64,000 nt of DNA from an uncultured Burkholderiales bacterium (GCA_951812315.1 CATOSA010000008.1:124001-188000), one strand, 5' to 3'; shown: positions 16,740 through 24,631, counted from the stretch's first letter. The notes: a model not told the origin generated them from the letters alone. Made by a program: numbers and translations.

Positions 16740-17360
16740 GAAATTCTGAATCTATACAAGAATGGCCCAGTGGATGATGCTGTCGCTCAAAAGACTATTG
16801 GCATGACCTTTGGAGTGAATAAGGCTTTGGCTCAAGGGGCCCTTGGCGTTGTGAGTGCAGTTTGGAACGCCGAAAGCGTGGAGTCAGCAAAACGGCTCGT
16901 GCTTGAAGGCTGCATGAGAAAAGGTGGGGTGAACTGTCAGGTTATTGATATTAATGGAGAGCCAATAGGGCCGCCCCCTGCGCAACCTGGTCGAGGAACG
17001 TCGGAAGCTCCACAAAAGGATGTTTGGGGCAAGTATCAAAATGGCGGATTTAATAAGGCGTATGCCGTTGGCACAAACGGAGTTGCGGGTGCAAGTTGGA
17101 ACTTGGGCTCCGCTGAAGGAGCAAAAAATGCCGCGCTTACGAGGTGCATAGTCTTCGGCAGGGAAAATTGTGAGGTCATTGAAATCAACGGTGGGCCAGT
17201 CGAACAGGCGATTACATTGCCGAAAGCCAGTGATATGTGGAATTCATACCAAGAAAAACCACCCAGAAAAGCCTATGCGCAAGCGGAAAATGGTGCTGCT
17301 GGAGCTGGCTATGGAGCGTCAAGTGATGAAGAAGCCATTGACTTGCCCCGCCATAATTAG
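16719..17360 (+). CDS. DUF4189-like repeat protein, 3' end probably lost at the IS3 element
   Basis: A 213-residue protein built of three repeats of about 65 residues. Each has a KAYA-type core, G..G....S...A, and a Cys pair ending in E/Q-VI-I/D-ING: CMRKGGVNCQVIDING, CIVFGRENCEVIEING, and a third repeat that stops early at SSDEEAIDL. This is the pattern of DUF4189 domains, whose role is unknown. The third repeat lacks its Cys pair because the frame ends 11 bp before the IS3 copy. Beyond the IS, a frame reading REWTKDLGLDNRTQCGSYG could be the displaced end, but this is weak. No signal peptide is visible at the chosen start, so the true N-terminus may also differ. Confidence 0.6.
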   Translation: MPDVSSQEILNLYKNGPVDDAVAQKTIGMTFGVNKALAQGALGVVSAVWNAESVESAKRLVLEGCMRKGGVNCQVIDINGEPIGPPPAQPGRGTSEAPQKDVWGKYQNGGFNKAYAVGTNGVAGASWNLGSAEGAKNAALTRCIVFGRENCEVIEINGGPVEQAITLPKASDMWNSYQEKPPRKAYAQAENGAAGAGYGASSDEEAIDLPRHN

Positions 17361-17401
17361 GCCAATCGCTATGTTAGGGTTTCTCAATGGAGGAGGACCC
17401 G

Positions 17402-17668
17402 ATGAAAGGCAATCGATTCAGCGAAGAACAGATCATTCGAATATTGCACGAGGCCGAAGCAGGATTGTCCGTGGCCGAAGTGTGCCGCAAGCACAACTGC
17501 TCGGAGCAGTCGTTTTATCGCTGGAAAGCCAAGTTTGGCGGCATGCAGGTCGCTGAGGCGAAGCGGCTTCGAGAGCTCGAGCGCGAGAACGCGCAGCTCA
17601 AGAAGATTGTGGCCGAACAAACGCTGGACATCCGGATGTTAAAGGACGTGAACAGCCGAAAGTGGTAA
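17402..17668 (+). CDS. IS3-family transposase OrfA
   Basis: An 88-residue helix-turn-helix protein that binds the IS ends. It starts at ATG 17402 behind GGAGGA. FSEEQIIRILHEAEAGLSVA and VCRKHNCSEQSFYRWKAKFG form the HTH; LRELERENAQLKKIVAEQTL is the leucine-zipper coil used to join OrfB. Its end overlaps OrfB by 7 bp, the setting for programmed frameshifting into the OrfAB transposase. Confidence 0.93.
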   Translation: MKGNRFSEEQIIRILHEAEAGLSVAEVCRKHNCSEQSFYRWKAKFGGMQVAEAKRLRELERENAQLKKIVAEQTLDIRMLKDVNSRKW

Positions 17669-18519
17669 GCCTGCCAGAGCGCTGGCGCTGCGTGACGTAC
17701 CTGCACAATACGTACGCCGTTAGCGAGCGCCGCGCCTGTCAGGCGATGCACATGAACCGTTCGAGCTACCGCTATATCGGTAGTAAAGACATTGTCGACG
17801 CAGCCTATGGGCAGGTGGTGAACCTGTCGCAGCGCTATGGTTGCTGGGGCTATCGCAAGATATACGAGCTGATGCGCGCAACCGGGTTAGCGATTAGCCG
17901 CGAGCGCGTACGCCTGATACGTCGCCGTGAAGGACTGCAGGTGCTCAGAAAACGGCGCAAACGCAAGGTGTTGGGTACAACGACCCAGTGGGTGAACCGG
18001 GCGAATTATCCGAACCACGTATGGAGTTACGACTTTGTGTTCGACCAGAGTGCGCGACAACTCAAGTGCCTCACGGTGGTCGATGAGTTCACCAGGCAAG
18101 GTCTTGAAATCAGCGTGGCACGCAGCCTGAACGCAAGCGATGTCATTCGTGTTCTGGGCAAGCTGTTCCACGAGCAGGGCCGCCCGGCGTGTATTCGCTC
18201 GGACAATGGTCCGGAACTCGTCGCGACGGCAGTACAGCAATGGCTGAAGAAAAAGCACGTGGATACCCACTACATCGACCCGGGCAGCCCATGGCAAAAC
18301 GCATACTGCGAGAGTTTCAACTCGATCTTTCGAACCACGTGCCTGAATCGCTGGCTGTTTTGCTCGATGACCGAGGCCAGGGTCGTAATCAATCAATGGC
18401 TCGAGGAGTACAACACGATCAGGCCGCATGGATCGCTGGGCGGCATGAATCCGGAGCAGTTCTTACAGCGATGGACCGAAGGACAGACGATTCAACAACC
18501 TAATTCCCTAACAGCGTGA
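17662..18519 (+). CDS. IS3-family transposase OrfB (DDE integrase core)
   Basis: A 285-residue catalytic part. The N-terminal HTH_21 region (NRSSYRYIGSKDIVDAAYGQ, GCWGYRKIYELMRATG) precedes the rve integrase core. The three acidic residues are in place: Asp in HVWSYDFVFD, Asp in CIRSDNGPELVA and Glu in NAYCESFNSIFR, followed by EEYNTIRPHGSLGGMNPEQF. It starts at GTG in the overlap with OrfA and is complete, so the IS may still be active. The stop lies at the right end of the element. Confidence 0.93.
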   Translation: MVSLPERWRCVTYLHNTYAVSERRACQAMHMNRSSYRYIGSKDIVDAAYGQVVNLSQRYGCWGYRKIYELMRATGLAISRERVRLIRRREGLQVLRKRRKRKVLGTTTQWVNRANYPNHVWSYDFVFDQSARQLKCLTVVDEFTRQGLEISVARSLNASDVIRVLGKLFHEQGRPACIRSDNGPELVATAVQQWLKKKHVDTHYIDPGSPWQNAYCESFNSIFRTTCLNRWLFCSMTEARVVINQWLEEYNTIRPHGSLGGMNPEQFLQRWTEGQTIQQPNSLTA

Positions 18520-18576
18520 ATGGACCAAAGATCTCGGGCTTGACAACCGCACGCAATGCGGCAGTTACGGTTAGTT

Positions 18577-18653
18577 GGCGCCCCGAGCACGAATCGAACG
18601 TGCGACCTACCCCTTAGGAGGGGGTTGCTCTATCCCCTGAGCTACCGGGGCGC
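18577..18653 (-). tRNA. tRNA-Arg (anticodon CCU)
   Basis: The complement folds as a full cloverleaf. The acceptor stem GCGCCCC pairs with GGGGCGC; the D-arm starts TAGCTCAGGGGATAGAGC; the anticodon stem ACCCC/GGGGT holds the loop CTCCTAA with anticodon CCT; and the T-arm contains GTTCGATTC. CCA is not encoded. No second partial copy of the 3' end was found, so an attachment site for the surrounding island cannot be shown. Confidence 0.95.
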
Positions 18654-18815
18654 GGTAGATAGATGCATCGCTTTTTGCCTTGCAAACACACAGTTAACAA
18701 AATTGTCACAGCGCCCCAGTCGTTGAAAGATAGGTCCATTGATGGGTGTTTACAGGCGTTGATTGTGCTGGAATTGTGCTGGTGCTGTGGCCCCTCCGAG
18801 GGGTTGGAAAGCATT

Positions 18816-18847
18816 CTTTCTTTGGACCTGGCTTTCTTTGGACCTGG
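18816..18847. repeat. Perfect tandem duplication, 2 x 16 bp
   Basis: Unit ctttctttggacctgg is present at 18816-18831 and 18832-18847 without mismatch, at the left border of the right-hand direct-repeat copy. Confidence 0.95.
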
Positions 18848-19220
18848 GGCACACCACGCGCTTTAGGAAGGGCCAGCAAGTGAATAGATACATCCTCAAC
18901 ACGCGCCTCTCTGGTCGAAAAAATTTCCCCGTTTTTTTCAAATTTCCCAGATAGTTACCAGTACATCAGGCAAGGTTAAATCTGCATCCGCAAGATGCTG
19001 ATGAAATTCAAACTTTTGAGTAGAATTCCCAAACAAGCACTTATCAAGGCATCAACATGACTTGGGAAAAAGGACAATCAGGCAACCCCGCAGGCAGGCC
19101 AACTAACCACGGTAACGTCCGCGACATTGCACGACAGCACACGACGGAAGCGATTAGCGTGTTGGTGGAAGTGATGCGCGACGAGAGCGCAGCACCGACA
19201 GCACGGACTAGCGCGGCTCA
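18846..19220 (+). repeat. Diverged direct repeat, right copy
   Basis: Partner of 15587-15975: ggggcacaccacgc and aggaagggccagcaagtgaatag, then the DUF5681-like gene with gcagcaccgacagcacg. The two copies bracket the hypothetical membrane gene, the DUF4189-like gene, the IS3 copy and tRNA-Arg. Confidence 0.65.
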
Positions 19221-19359
19221 GGGATGACTCGACAGAGCTTGGGGTAAACCCGTTCCGGTAACACCTCCTACCGAGAAGGCAGAGTCCTGCAGCGATGTCC
19301 TGAAACGGATTTCTGAATGTCGGGAAGAAGATGTTGAAGCGTTAATGGACGACGGTTAA
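19057..19359 (+). pseudogene. DUF5681-like small gene with one in-frame TGA
   Basis: From ATG 19057 the frame reads MTWEKGQSGNPAGRPTNHGN, the DUF5681 WxKGxSGNPxGRP signature, then VLVEVMRDESAAPTARTSAAQG, a TGA at 19225-19227, and continues LDRAWGKPVPVTPPTEKAES to CREEDVEALMDDG. The TGA stands where the sister copy at 15814 has Trp (TGG), so it is a point nonsense mutation. Read through it, the protein would be 100 residues. DUF5681 proteins are small, often phage- or island-borne and of unknown function; some are annotated near terminases. Confidence 0.75.
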
Positions 19360-19408
19360 AGAGGAGAGCTGCAGAAGTTTCTGTTCGAGCGTCAATACCA
19401 TTCGCTCG

Positions 19409-20606
19409 TCAGAATAACGGGTTCGTGCCCGGTTCTTCGCATACGCCTGAGGAAACTAAAATATCGCTAAAAAGCGAAAACTTTCCACTCTGACGACTTA
19501 CATGCAACTCCCTGGAATCTTTGCTCTCGTCGCCCTGCGGAATCAACGCGACGATATCTGACCGCGTTAATCGCACAGTTTGTACCGGCCTGCCCTGCCA
19601 AGTAACAGTGTTATCACGCTCTGAAAACGTGACGATCACTAAGTACCCTCGCCAATCCCAGGGATAATGTACTTCGCAACTTAATGACACCATATCGCTT
19701 TCGTTTTGCCCGGTCGTTTGACGCATTGATGCCAATGTTTCCCGGAGAAACCTGTCTCTAAATTTCTCGAGCCTAGCGCGTTTCTCATATTCGCCCGCAT
19801 CACCTGGCTTATCCCACTCCTCCCTCATGTACTCGTCGCCGATAGCACTGATTGTCTTATAGACGGGCGTTCCATCATCAATTTTCGCTTCTTTAAGCCA
19901 CGTCCAGACGAGGCAGTCATTTTGAAGAAGTGCTTCTTCTGCTTGGCTTTTCGAAAGGCTTTTAAGGAGAAATTGAAAGAACAATTGTGCACGCGCTAAA
20001 GCAAAGAAATTGCTGTCGCCACCAAATATGATGCCGGCCGCGAGATGTGCATTGCCTTCCCGAGTCTTGTCGCTACTTGTGATTCCGACCAGACGGCCTT
20101 CGGCATCGAAGACGCCTGTACCGGCTTCAATATCGGCTGAAAGCCCGGTTTCAATGAGCGACCCGACGTCCAGTATGTGTATCTTATTGACGCGAGTCAT
20201 TTGCCCGTTAGGGTGCGAGCCTACATAAAGTTCCTCGCCCTCAAAGACGGGGGGCTTCCCTTCGCTCTGTCACGCCCCCCAAAAGCGCATTTTCTATTCG
20301 CCAATACGCGAGGTCCGCTTCCTTATCGAAAATTTCTATATCCGCACGATAAATCTTGCCTTGGTATCTCAGGGTGATTTGCGACGAATTACAGCTCCGG
20401 TCTCCGGCGTTCGTGACGCCGTATGTCCACCGCAGCGAATCGAACATGTCCCGATCGGCGTTGTTGTACAAAATAACGCCCAAGCCTGTACGTTTAAACC
20501 GGTATTCATCCTCAATTCCAATTTCGACGGTCAAATTTTGAGAGGGCGTTGCTTTTGCAACAATGCACACCGTGCAGAACAGAGTTGCAAGCAGGAAGTG
20601 TTTCAC
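19409..20606 (-). pseudogene. Trypsin-like serine protease homologue, frameshifted and without catalytic residues
   Basis: Two frames join into one gene. The first (20606 to about 20255) has a signal peptide, TGLGVILYN, SSQITLRYQGKIYRADIEIF and KEADLAYWRI, the Asp region of S1 proteases. It shifts frame at a run of six C on the minus strand near 20250. The second continues PPVFEGEELYVGSHPNGQMT, then SADIEAGTGVFDAEGRLVGI, where the nucleophile loop GxSGG should be. The His position reads VTNAGD instead of VTNxHV and no GxSGG remains, so the product would not be a protease even without the frameshift. The C-terminal 160 residues are an unknown helical plus beta domain. It is exported by signal peptide if made. 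Confidence 0.65.
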
Positions 20607-20661
20607 TATTGAACTCGCGCCATGGTTGTCATTCTCCTTTCTGCCGCAAGTAGCCGGGGAG

Positions 20662-21240
20662 TCACTCGATTCGGGTGCATTTCCCCATTGACAGGCTGGG
20701 AGTGTTCGCCCCTTCTGCGAAATACCTCGCGAAGTCTTGCTCTCTTTCCGAGAGCTTAGTAGGTAACTGCTGTTCCGATATCACATTCCAGTATCCAGTC
20801 ATGTAACTGTGTAGAAAGCGCAAGTTTAACTTGCTAAACATTATTTCGGTAAGGACTGTTTCGCTAAACAGGGCTAGGAATGTTTCGCTAAGGACTGTTT
20901 TGCTAAGGTTGCTAAAGCCGCTTTCAACACATCTCAAATTCCCAAGTTTATTGAAGTCCTTCTGACATGCCCAATTCGCGACGTCTTCGCCGAATTCGGC
21001 AACGACCCAAGGGGCGTTCTCAAATGCTTTGTAGTTCAGTTGTTCGTCAGGCGTTGGTTTCCTGATAATGTATTTTCTGTCATCCTTGGCGGAGCTGGAT
21101 TCCCAAGTGTCGGTAGTCTTTTCATAGTTAAACCCAACGGCCAAGTCAGTAACACACAGGTAGCTTTCGGCTGTAGCTACATGTGAAATAGAGAATACCG
21201 ACAGGCTGACAACCAAACATTTCATCACCATGCTTTTCAT
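20662..21240 (-). CDS. Hypothetical exported protein with an internal repeat expansion
   Basis: A 192-residue unknown with a signal peptide (VMKCLVVSLSVFSISHVATA). The mature start SYLCVTDLAVGFNYEKTTD, the central KYIIRKPTPDEQLNYKAF and WACQKDFNKLGNLRCVESGF, and the end SLSMGKCTRIE match a family of small exported proteins found on phage-related and island DNA in Proteobacteria. Between GNLRC and NLRFLHSYMTGYW lies an unusual stretch LSKTVLSETFLALFSETVLT encoded by degenerate copies of ctgtttcgctaa-like DNA (20835-20910). It is flanked by the protease remnant and the RepA-like remnant. Function unknown. Confidence 0.6.
   Translation of the reverse strand: MKSMVMKCLVVSLSVFSISHVATAESYLCVTDLAVGFNYEKTTDTWESSSAKDDRKYIIRKPTPDEQLNYKAFENAPWVVAEFGEDVANWACQKDFNKLGNLRCVESGFSNLSKTVLSETFLALFSETVLTEIMFSKLNLRFLHSYMTGYWNVISEQQLPTKLSEREQDFARYFAEGANTPSLSMGKCTRIE
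20835..20912. repeat. Degenerate short tandem repeat inside a coding region
   Basis: The words ggtaaggactgtttcgctaa, gctaggaatgtttcgctaa and ggactgttttgctaa follow each other, giving repeated SETV/SKTV-like peptides in the hypothetical gene on the minus strand. Confidence 0.7.
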
Positions 21241-21411
21241 CGGCTTGCCTCGCTAGTCGTCGTTGTCGGTTCGTCGGGTCACTCTGAACAGCACCAGAAT
21301 GGAAACCGGTACCGCTTTCCCGCCCCCTGTAAGGGGGCGCCGGAATCGCGGGAAATTCCCTCAGTTCCCGTAACTGGGTCTTTATCGGGAATCGCTGGAA
21401 AGCTCAAGGTT

Positions 21412-22249
21412 TCAATTATAGTATAGTCCGCCTTCAATCGTAGTCAAGCCTTTGGAATGCAGTGCTGTTAGCGCCTGTTGTGTGCGCCCTGTGCGTCTCT
21501 TTGGTTCACAGGCAAGCCTGCCGCGTATTTTCTCAATAGCGGCATCGACCGGTATCACCAGGCATCCATCAGGCAGTGAAGGGGGGGTCTGCCGGGCAGG
21601 TTGCGCCTTCTTGGCGCAGCAGCTCGTCAAGCCCATCGAGCACGACTTTCTGGGTGCCGGACTTTGGCGGCAGCATTCGGCGAGTCCATTCCTGTCCGTC
21701 GTCTTCTGGCACTACCACGCAGGACGTTAGCGGTTCACCATCGTCATCGTTGCCAATGTCCACCACCTGGAGGCGAAAGGCCCGGCCTTTGTCATCTTCA
21801 CCGTCTTTGACTTTGGCGGTTCGCCATTCTCGCCGTTGTTCAGCCTTTACCACTTCGATGTTCGCATCGAGCGCGGCGATAAGGCTTGAATGCCCGCGCA
21901 ATCCTCTACTTTGGTCCTTGCCAGAGTGGTGCGCCATCAGCACCAGTCCGCCCAGCTTCGCCTGTAACTGCTTTGCGGCGTCCATGATTTCGCCCATGTC
22001 CCGGCTTGCGTGTTCATCTGCGCCGATTGCAGCCCGGTTCAGGGTGTCAATAACAAGTAACCCACCTGCGCCTCCAGATGCTATTACGCGTCCAGCTTGA
22101 ACCGGGTCGGACCACGCCAAGCTTTTGATCCGGGGACATAAATTGGTAATAAGGATGCTCTGAAAAGGCTTAGACACATGATTTCGATACCGAAAAGCAC
22201 GGTTTAAGGCAGCAGCAAACAATCCCGCGCGACGACCGGGGCGCAGCAC
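21412..22249 (-). pseudogene. RepA-like AAA ATPase, 5' truncated and frameshifted
   Basis: Remnant of a plasmid/phage-type helicase-like ATPase (RepA/AAA_25 group). Walker B is in GGAGGLLVIDTLNRAAIGAD; the following LVLMAHHSGKDQSRGLRGHS and LIAALDANIEVVKAEQRREW are the sensor and arginine-finger region of this group. The Walker A part is missing: the sequence before QSILITNLCPRIKSLAW is not ATPase-like. At the 3' end the frame breaks at seven C on the minus strand near 21582-21588; the other frame continues PDGCLVIPVDAAIEKIRGRL and ends TTIEGGLYYN, a small winged-helix-like tail. It was probably part of an integrated element's replication or regulation module. Confidence 0.7.
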
Positions 22250-22257
22250 ATCGGCAA

Positions 22258-22539
22258 GTGTGGTCCCGGCAGAGGAATCTTATTCGCTACGAAAACCGTT
22301 ACCAGCTTGGAATGGTCGTTTGGGCCACAGAAACAAATCTCCAAGCTTCAATATCACCGTTTCCTTCCGCACAGTCCCTGAAGTTACAGAAACGTAGCGT
22401 GGTCCGGCCCGGATGCCGTACACGGATGCCGTACAGGACAACCGTACCCGAACCAGAAACCTACGCTCTGTTACTCACGGGTCTTGGAATCATGGGTTGG
22501 GTAGTGCGAATAAAGCAGCGACAGAAAGATGTTATTTGA
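22258..22539 (+). pseudogene. PEP-CTERM sorting-signal tail of a lost exported protein
   Basis: From 22444 the frame reads VPEPETYALLLTGLGIMGWV followed by VRIKQRQ and a stop at 22539. This is a full PEP-CTERM domain: Pro-Glu-Pro, a hydrophobic helix and a basic tail, recognised by exosortase in betaproteobacteria that make extracellular polysaccharide. The 60 residues before it are not protein-like, lack a signal peptide and include a 2 x 13 bp tandem duplication (22410-22435), so the rest of the gene is gone or out of frame. It abuts the RepA-like remnant. Confidence 0.7.
22410..22435. repeat. Perfect tandem duplication, 2 x 13 bp
   Basis: Unit cggatgccgtaca is present twice head to tail just before the PEP-CTERM coding stretch. 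Confidence 0.93.
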
Positions 22540-22763
22540 ACAGGTCGCGTTTTCCAAGAGATCCTTGCTTCGCGACGAGTCTTGCTTTCTGCGCCTCCCC
22601 TGCAACTTCAGCTTTCCTGAAAACGGTATTTCCGCACAGTTTTCCTACAGCATTGTTCGCAGCCTTAAGAATATCGTTTGCGTAATCTGTAGTCACTCGC
22701 ACGGTTAAGGATTCAGGCGAGATGATCACTAACCCAGTGCTCATCATATTCAGGAGAAACACC

Positions 22764-23018
22764 ATGAAACTTACCAAAAACACCATCGCCGCAACAGTCG
22801 CCGCTATCGTAATAGGTGGATTGTCCATTAGCCCGGCAGCCGCAAAAGTTCACGAAAACGGCCGTGTACCAACAGCCTCCAATAACGCCGGTTTCGAAGT
22901 TAGCTCAGATGTGTTCTACAACAACGGACGCACGGCTCCCGAAGGAACGAAGCCCATTCTGAGAAGCACCGCCAACGGCAAAACCAACGGCCGCCAAGGC
23001 TACCAGTCAACCGTGTGA
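22764..23018 (+). CDS. Small exported protein of unknown function
   Basis: An 84-residue protein with a clear signal peptide, MKLTKNTIAATVAAIVIGGL up to SPAAA, cleaved before KVHENG. The ATG at 22764 has a good ribosome-binding site (CAGGAGA, 7 bp upstream). The mature 57 residues are polar and rich in Asn, Gly and Thr (NNAGFEVSSDVFYNNGRTAP, TANGKTNGRQGYQSTV), with no Cys and no known motif. It stands alone between the PEP-CTERM fragment and another small gene on the same strand, 87 bp further on. A periplasmic or secreted small protein; function unknown. Confidence 0.65.
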   Translation: MKLTKNTIAATVAAIVIGGLSISPAAAKVHENGRVPTASNNAGFEVSSDVFYNNGRTAPEGTKPILRSTANGKTNGRQGYQSTV

Positions 23019-23105
23019 GGAGGCCGTCGAGTAGTAAAACTGCTTGCCGGTCGCCTTACGCGCTTCAACTGGCTTGATAATATTGAGACCAGAGAGGGCG
23101 AAATC

Positions 23106-23321
23106 ATGAATATGAATTTGTCGAACGAAGTACGGAGAAAGATTGCGCAAAAAATGTCGTGGAACCGGTTGCGTGCTCAAGGATGTGACGATGGAGAGTT
23201 TTACAAACTGAGCGGCCGGAATATACCCGGGTGCATCCAGTCCGGTTTGGACGAGTACTCAATAGGCTTTCGCGCCGGCTATTACGATCTGAATGATGGG
23301 GATTCAGACTCATATATTTAG
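23106..23321 (+). CDS. Small hypothetical protein, DUF2799-like pattern
   Basis: A 71-residue cytoplasmic-looking protein. ATG 23106 follows GAGAGGGCG, a fair ribosome-binding site. The sequence SWNRLRAQGCDDGEFYKLSG, then CIQSGLDEYSIGFRAGYYDL, resembles the Gly-x-x-Asp-Gly and GRxxG pattern of DUF2799-type proteins, as does the lipoprotein at 2964, but here there is no signal peptide. Same orientation as the small exported gene upstream. Function unknown. Confidence 0.55.
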   Translation: MNMNLSNEVRRKIAQKMSWNRLRAQGCDDGEFYKLSGRNIPGCIQSGLDEYSIGFRAGYYDLNDGDSDSYI

Positions 23322-23449
23322 AGCAAGAAGAAAACGCATCAGATTTGGTTTGCATTGATTCTTATGATGCATGTTCCATTTGCGACCGCCCTCCAGGAAA
23401 TTTTCAATATTTCTAGGCACCAACCACGTTAAGGCAGGAGGCGTTATTA

Positions 23450-23599
23450 ATGACTCCAACGCCTGAAGCATTATTCTTCCAGAATCCGCCTAACCCGCAT
23501 TCTTCCAGGCGCCCCGAAGTTTTCGACATCCCTCCCGAACCGCCCGGGTTCTCCCGAATTCCATATTCTCTTCAAAGCACGGCTGCCGAGCTGACGTGA
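23450..23599 (+). CDS. Possible small proline-rich protein (49 residues)
   Basis: A short frame starting at ATG 23450, 8 bp after a perfect AGGAGG-type ribosome-binding site (GCAGGAGGCG). It encodes MTPTPEALFFQNPPNPHSSR and then a Pro-rich tail (DIPPEPPGFSRIPYS). No family is recognised. It fills an otherwise empty 330-bp gap and is followed directly by the 3' end of the convergent 3-hydroxyacyl-CoA dehydrogenase gene. The strong ribosome-binding site is the main support; coding bias cannot be judged at this length. Confidence 0.35.
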   Translation: MTPTPEALFFQNPPNPHSSRRPEVFDIPPEPPGFSRIPYSLQSTAAELT

Positions 23600-23654
23600 T
23601 CCAACTTCCCTGAGTTCAGGAAATGCGTGGTTGCGCAGGAAGAGACCGAACTGT

Positions 23655-24515
23655 TCAAGCCTCCTTATCGTACTTGTACCAACCGCGGCCGGCCCGCTTG
23701 CCATTGTATCCGGCCTGTACCATTTGTTTCAGTATTGGTCTTGGCTGGAATCGCTCACCATAGGCATCGTGCAAAATTTCCTGAACCTGTAGCGACAGGC
23801 TGTTTTGCGTCAGGTCCAGTAACTGGAAAGGCCCGATCGGGTGGCCCAGCCCCAGTTTGCACGCGGCGTCGATATCCTCCGGCGTCGCGACACCTTCTTC
23901 AACGAGCCGCATCGACTCGATCACCAGCGCATGCAGGATACGATTCACGGCGAAGCCAACGACATCCTTGACCTCAATTGGCGCCTTGCCGGCGTCCTTG
24001 CACACCTGCATCGTTGCCGTAATCGTTTCGGGCGCGGTATCCATCGCAGGAATTACCTCCACCAGCTTCATGCGTGACACCGGCGAGAAAAAGTGCGTCC
24101 CGATAAAACGGCTACGTCGCTGCGCGTTCACGTGCGACGACAATCCGGTAATGGATATGCTGGAAGTATTGCTGGCAATGATGCAATTTTCGGGGACGAC
24201 TTTGTCGAGTGTTGCGAACACTGCAGCCTTGACTGCCTCATCTTCGAACACCGCTTCGATGACGAGATCCCGGTCCGAGTAGTCGTGAAGCTCGGTCGTT
24301 GTACGAATACGCTCGAGGGTGGACTCGACCTGGTCTGCTTCGTAAAAGCCGCGCCCTACCCCTCTGTGCAGAATTCCTTCGAGATTCTTCTTCGCACGCG
24401 CGAGACTCTCTTCGCTCGTGTCGTTCAACATTACCTTCTTACCCGCAAGTGCAAATACAAGAGCGATTTCCGAACCCATCAGTCCGGCACCAACTACGCC
24501 GACGTTGTTGATCAT
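23655..24515 (-). CDS. 3-hydroxyacyl-CoA dehydrogenase
   Basis: NAD-dependent L-3-hydroxyacyl-CoA dehydrogenase of 286 residues, the length of the stand-alone PaaH/Hbd type. The Rossmann motif is GVVGAGLMGSEIALVFALAG; the catalytic region is CIIASNTSSISITGLSS and GTHFFSPVSRMKLVEVIP with the active His; the Asn/Glu-helix VVGFAVNRILHALVIESMRL and C-terminal GLGHPIGPFQLLDL follow. It oxidises 3-hydroxyacyl-CoA to 3-ketoacyl-CoA in beta-oxidation. Two acyl-CoA dehydrogenase genes lie upstream on the same strand, but a terminator stands between, so partial read-through or a separate promoter is expected. Substrate chain length is unknown. Confidence 0.9.
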   Translation of the reverse strand: MINNVGVVGAGLMGSEIALVFALAGKKVMLNDTSEESLARAKKNLEGILHRGVGRGFYEADQVESTLERIRTTTELHDYSDRDLVIEAVFEDEAVKAAVFATLDKVVPENCIIASNTSSISITGLSSHVNAQRRSRFIGTHFFSPVSRMKLVEVIPAMDTAPETITATMQVCKDAGKAPIEVKDVVGFAVNRILHALVIESMRLVEEGVATPEDIDAACKLGLGHPIGPFQLLDLTQNSLSLQVQEILHDAYGERFQPRPILKQMVQAGYNGKRAGRGWYKYDKEA

Positions 24516-24532
24516 TATTAGAACTCCAGAAA

Positions 24533-24568
24533 CAAAAAACCAGCTGCAAAATCAATGCAGCCGGCTGG
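24533..24568 (-). terminator. Terminator after the acyl-CoA dehydrogenase pair
   Basis: On the minus strand CCAGCCGGCTGCA and TGCAGCTGG pair around a 7-nt loop (with a small bulge), followed by six T. It sits between the acyl-CoA dehydrogenase ending at 24632 and the next gene starting at 24515. Confidence 0.75.
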
Positions 24569-24631
24569 GAAATGGTTTTACACGTGTCTACGCGATTCTA
24601 GGCTCGCACGACTACCGAATGCCGGATCCGC

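Larger units (their letters stand above)
17366..18519 (+). mobile_element. IS3-family insertion sequence (IS407-like group)
   Basis: Two overlapping transposase frames are framed by the short inverted repeat TGTTAGGG (17372-17379) and CCCTAACA (18506-18513), possibly extended to CGCTatGTTAGGG / CCCTAACAGCG. The ends are uncertain by about 6 bp. No target duplication was found, which suggests that one flank has been rearranged. It abuts the DUF4189-like gene on the left and tRNA-Arg on the right. Confidence 0.8.

Noticed and set aside
18663..18954. Small frames upstream of tRNA-Arg as an integrase remnant
   Set aside because: No integrase motif (RHxRY pattern) can be read in any frame.
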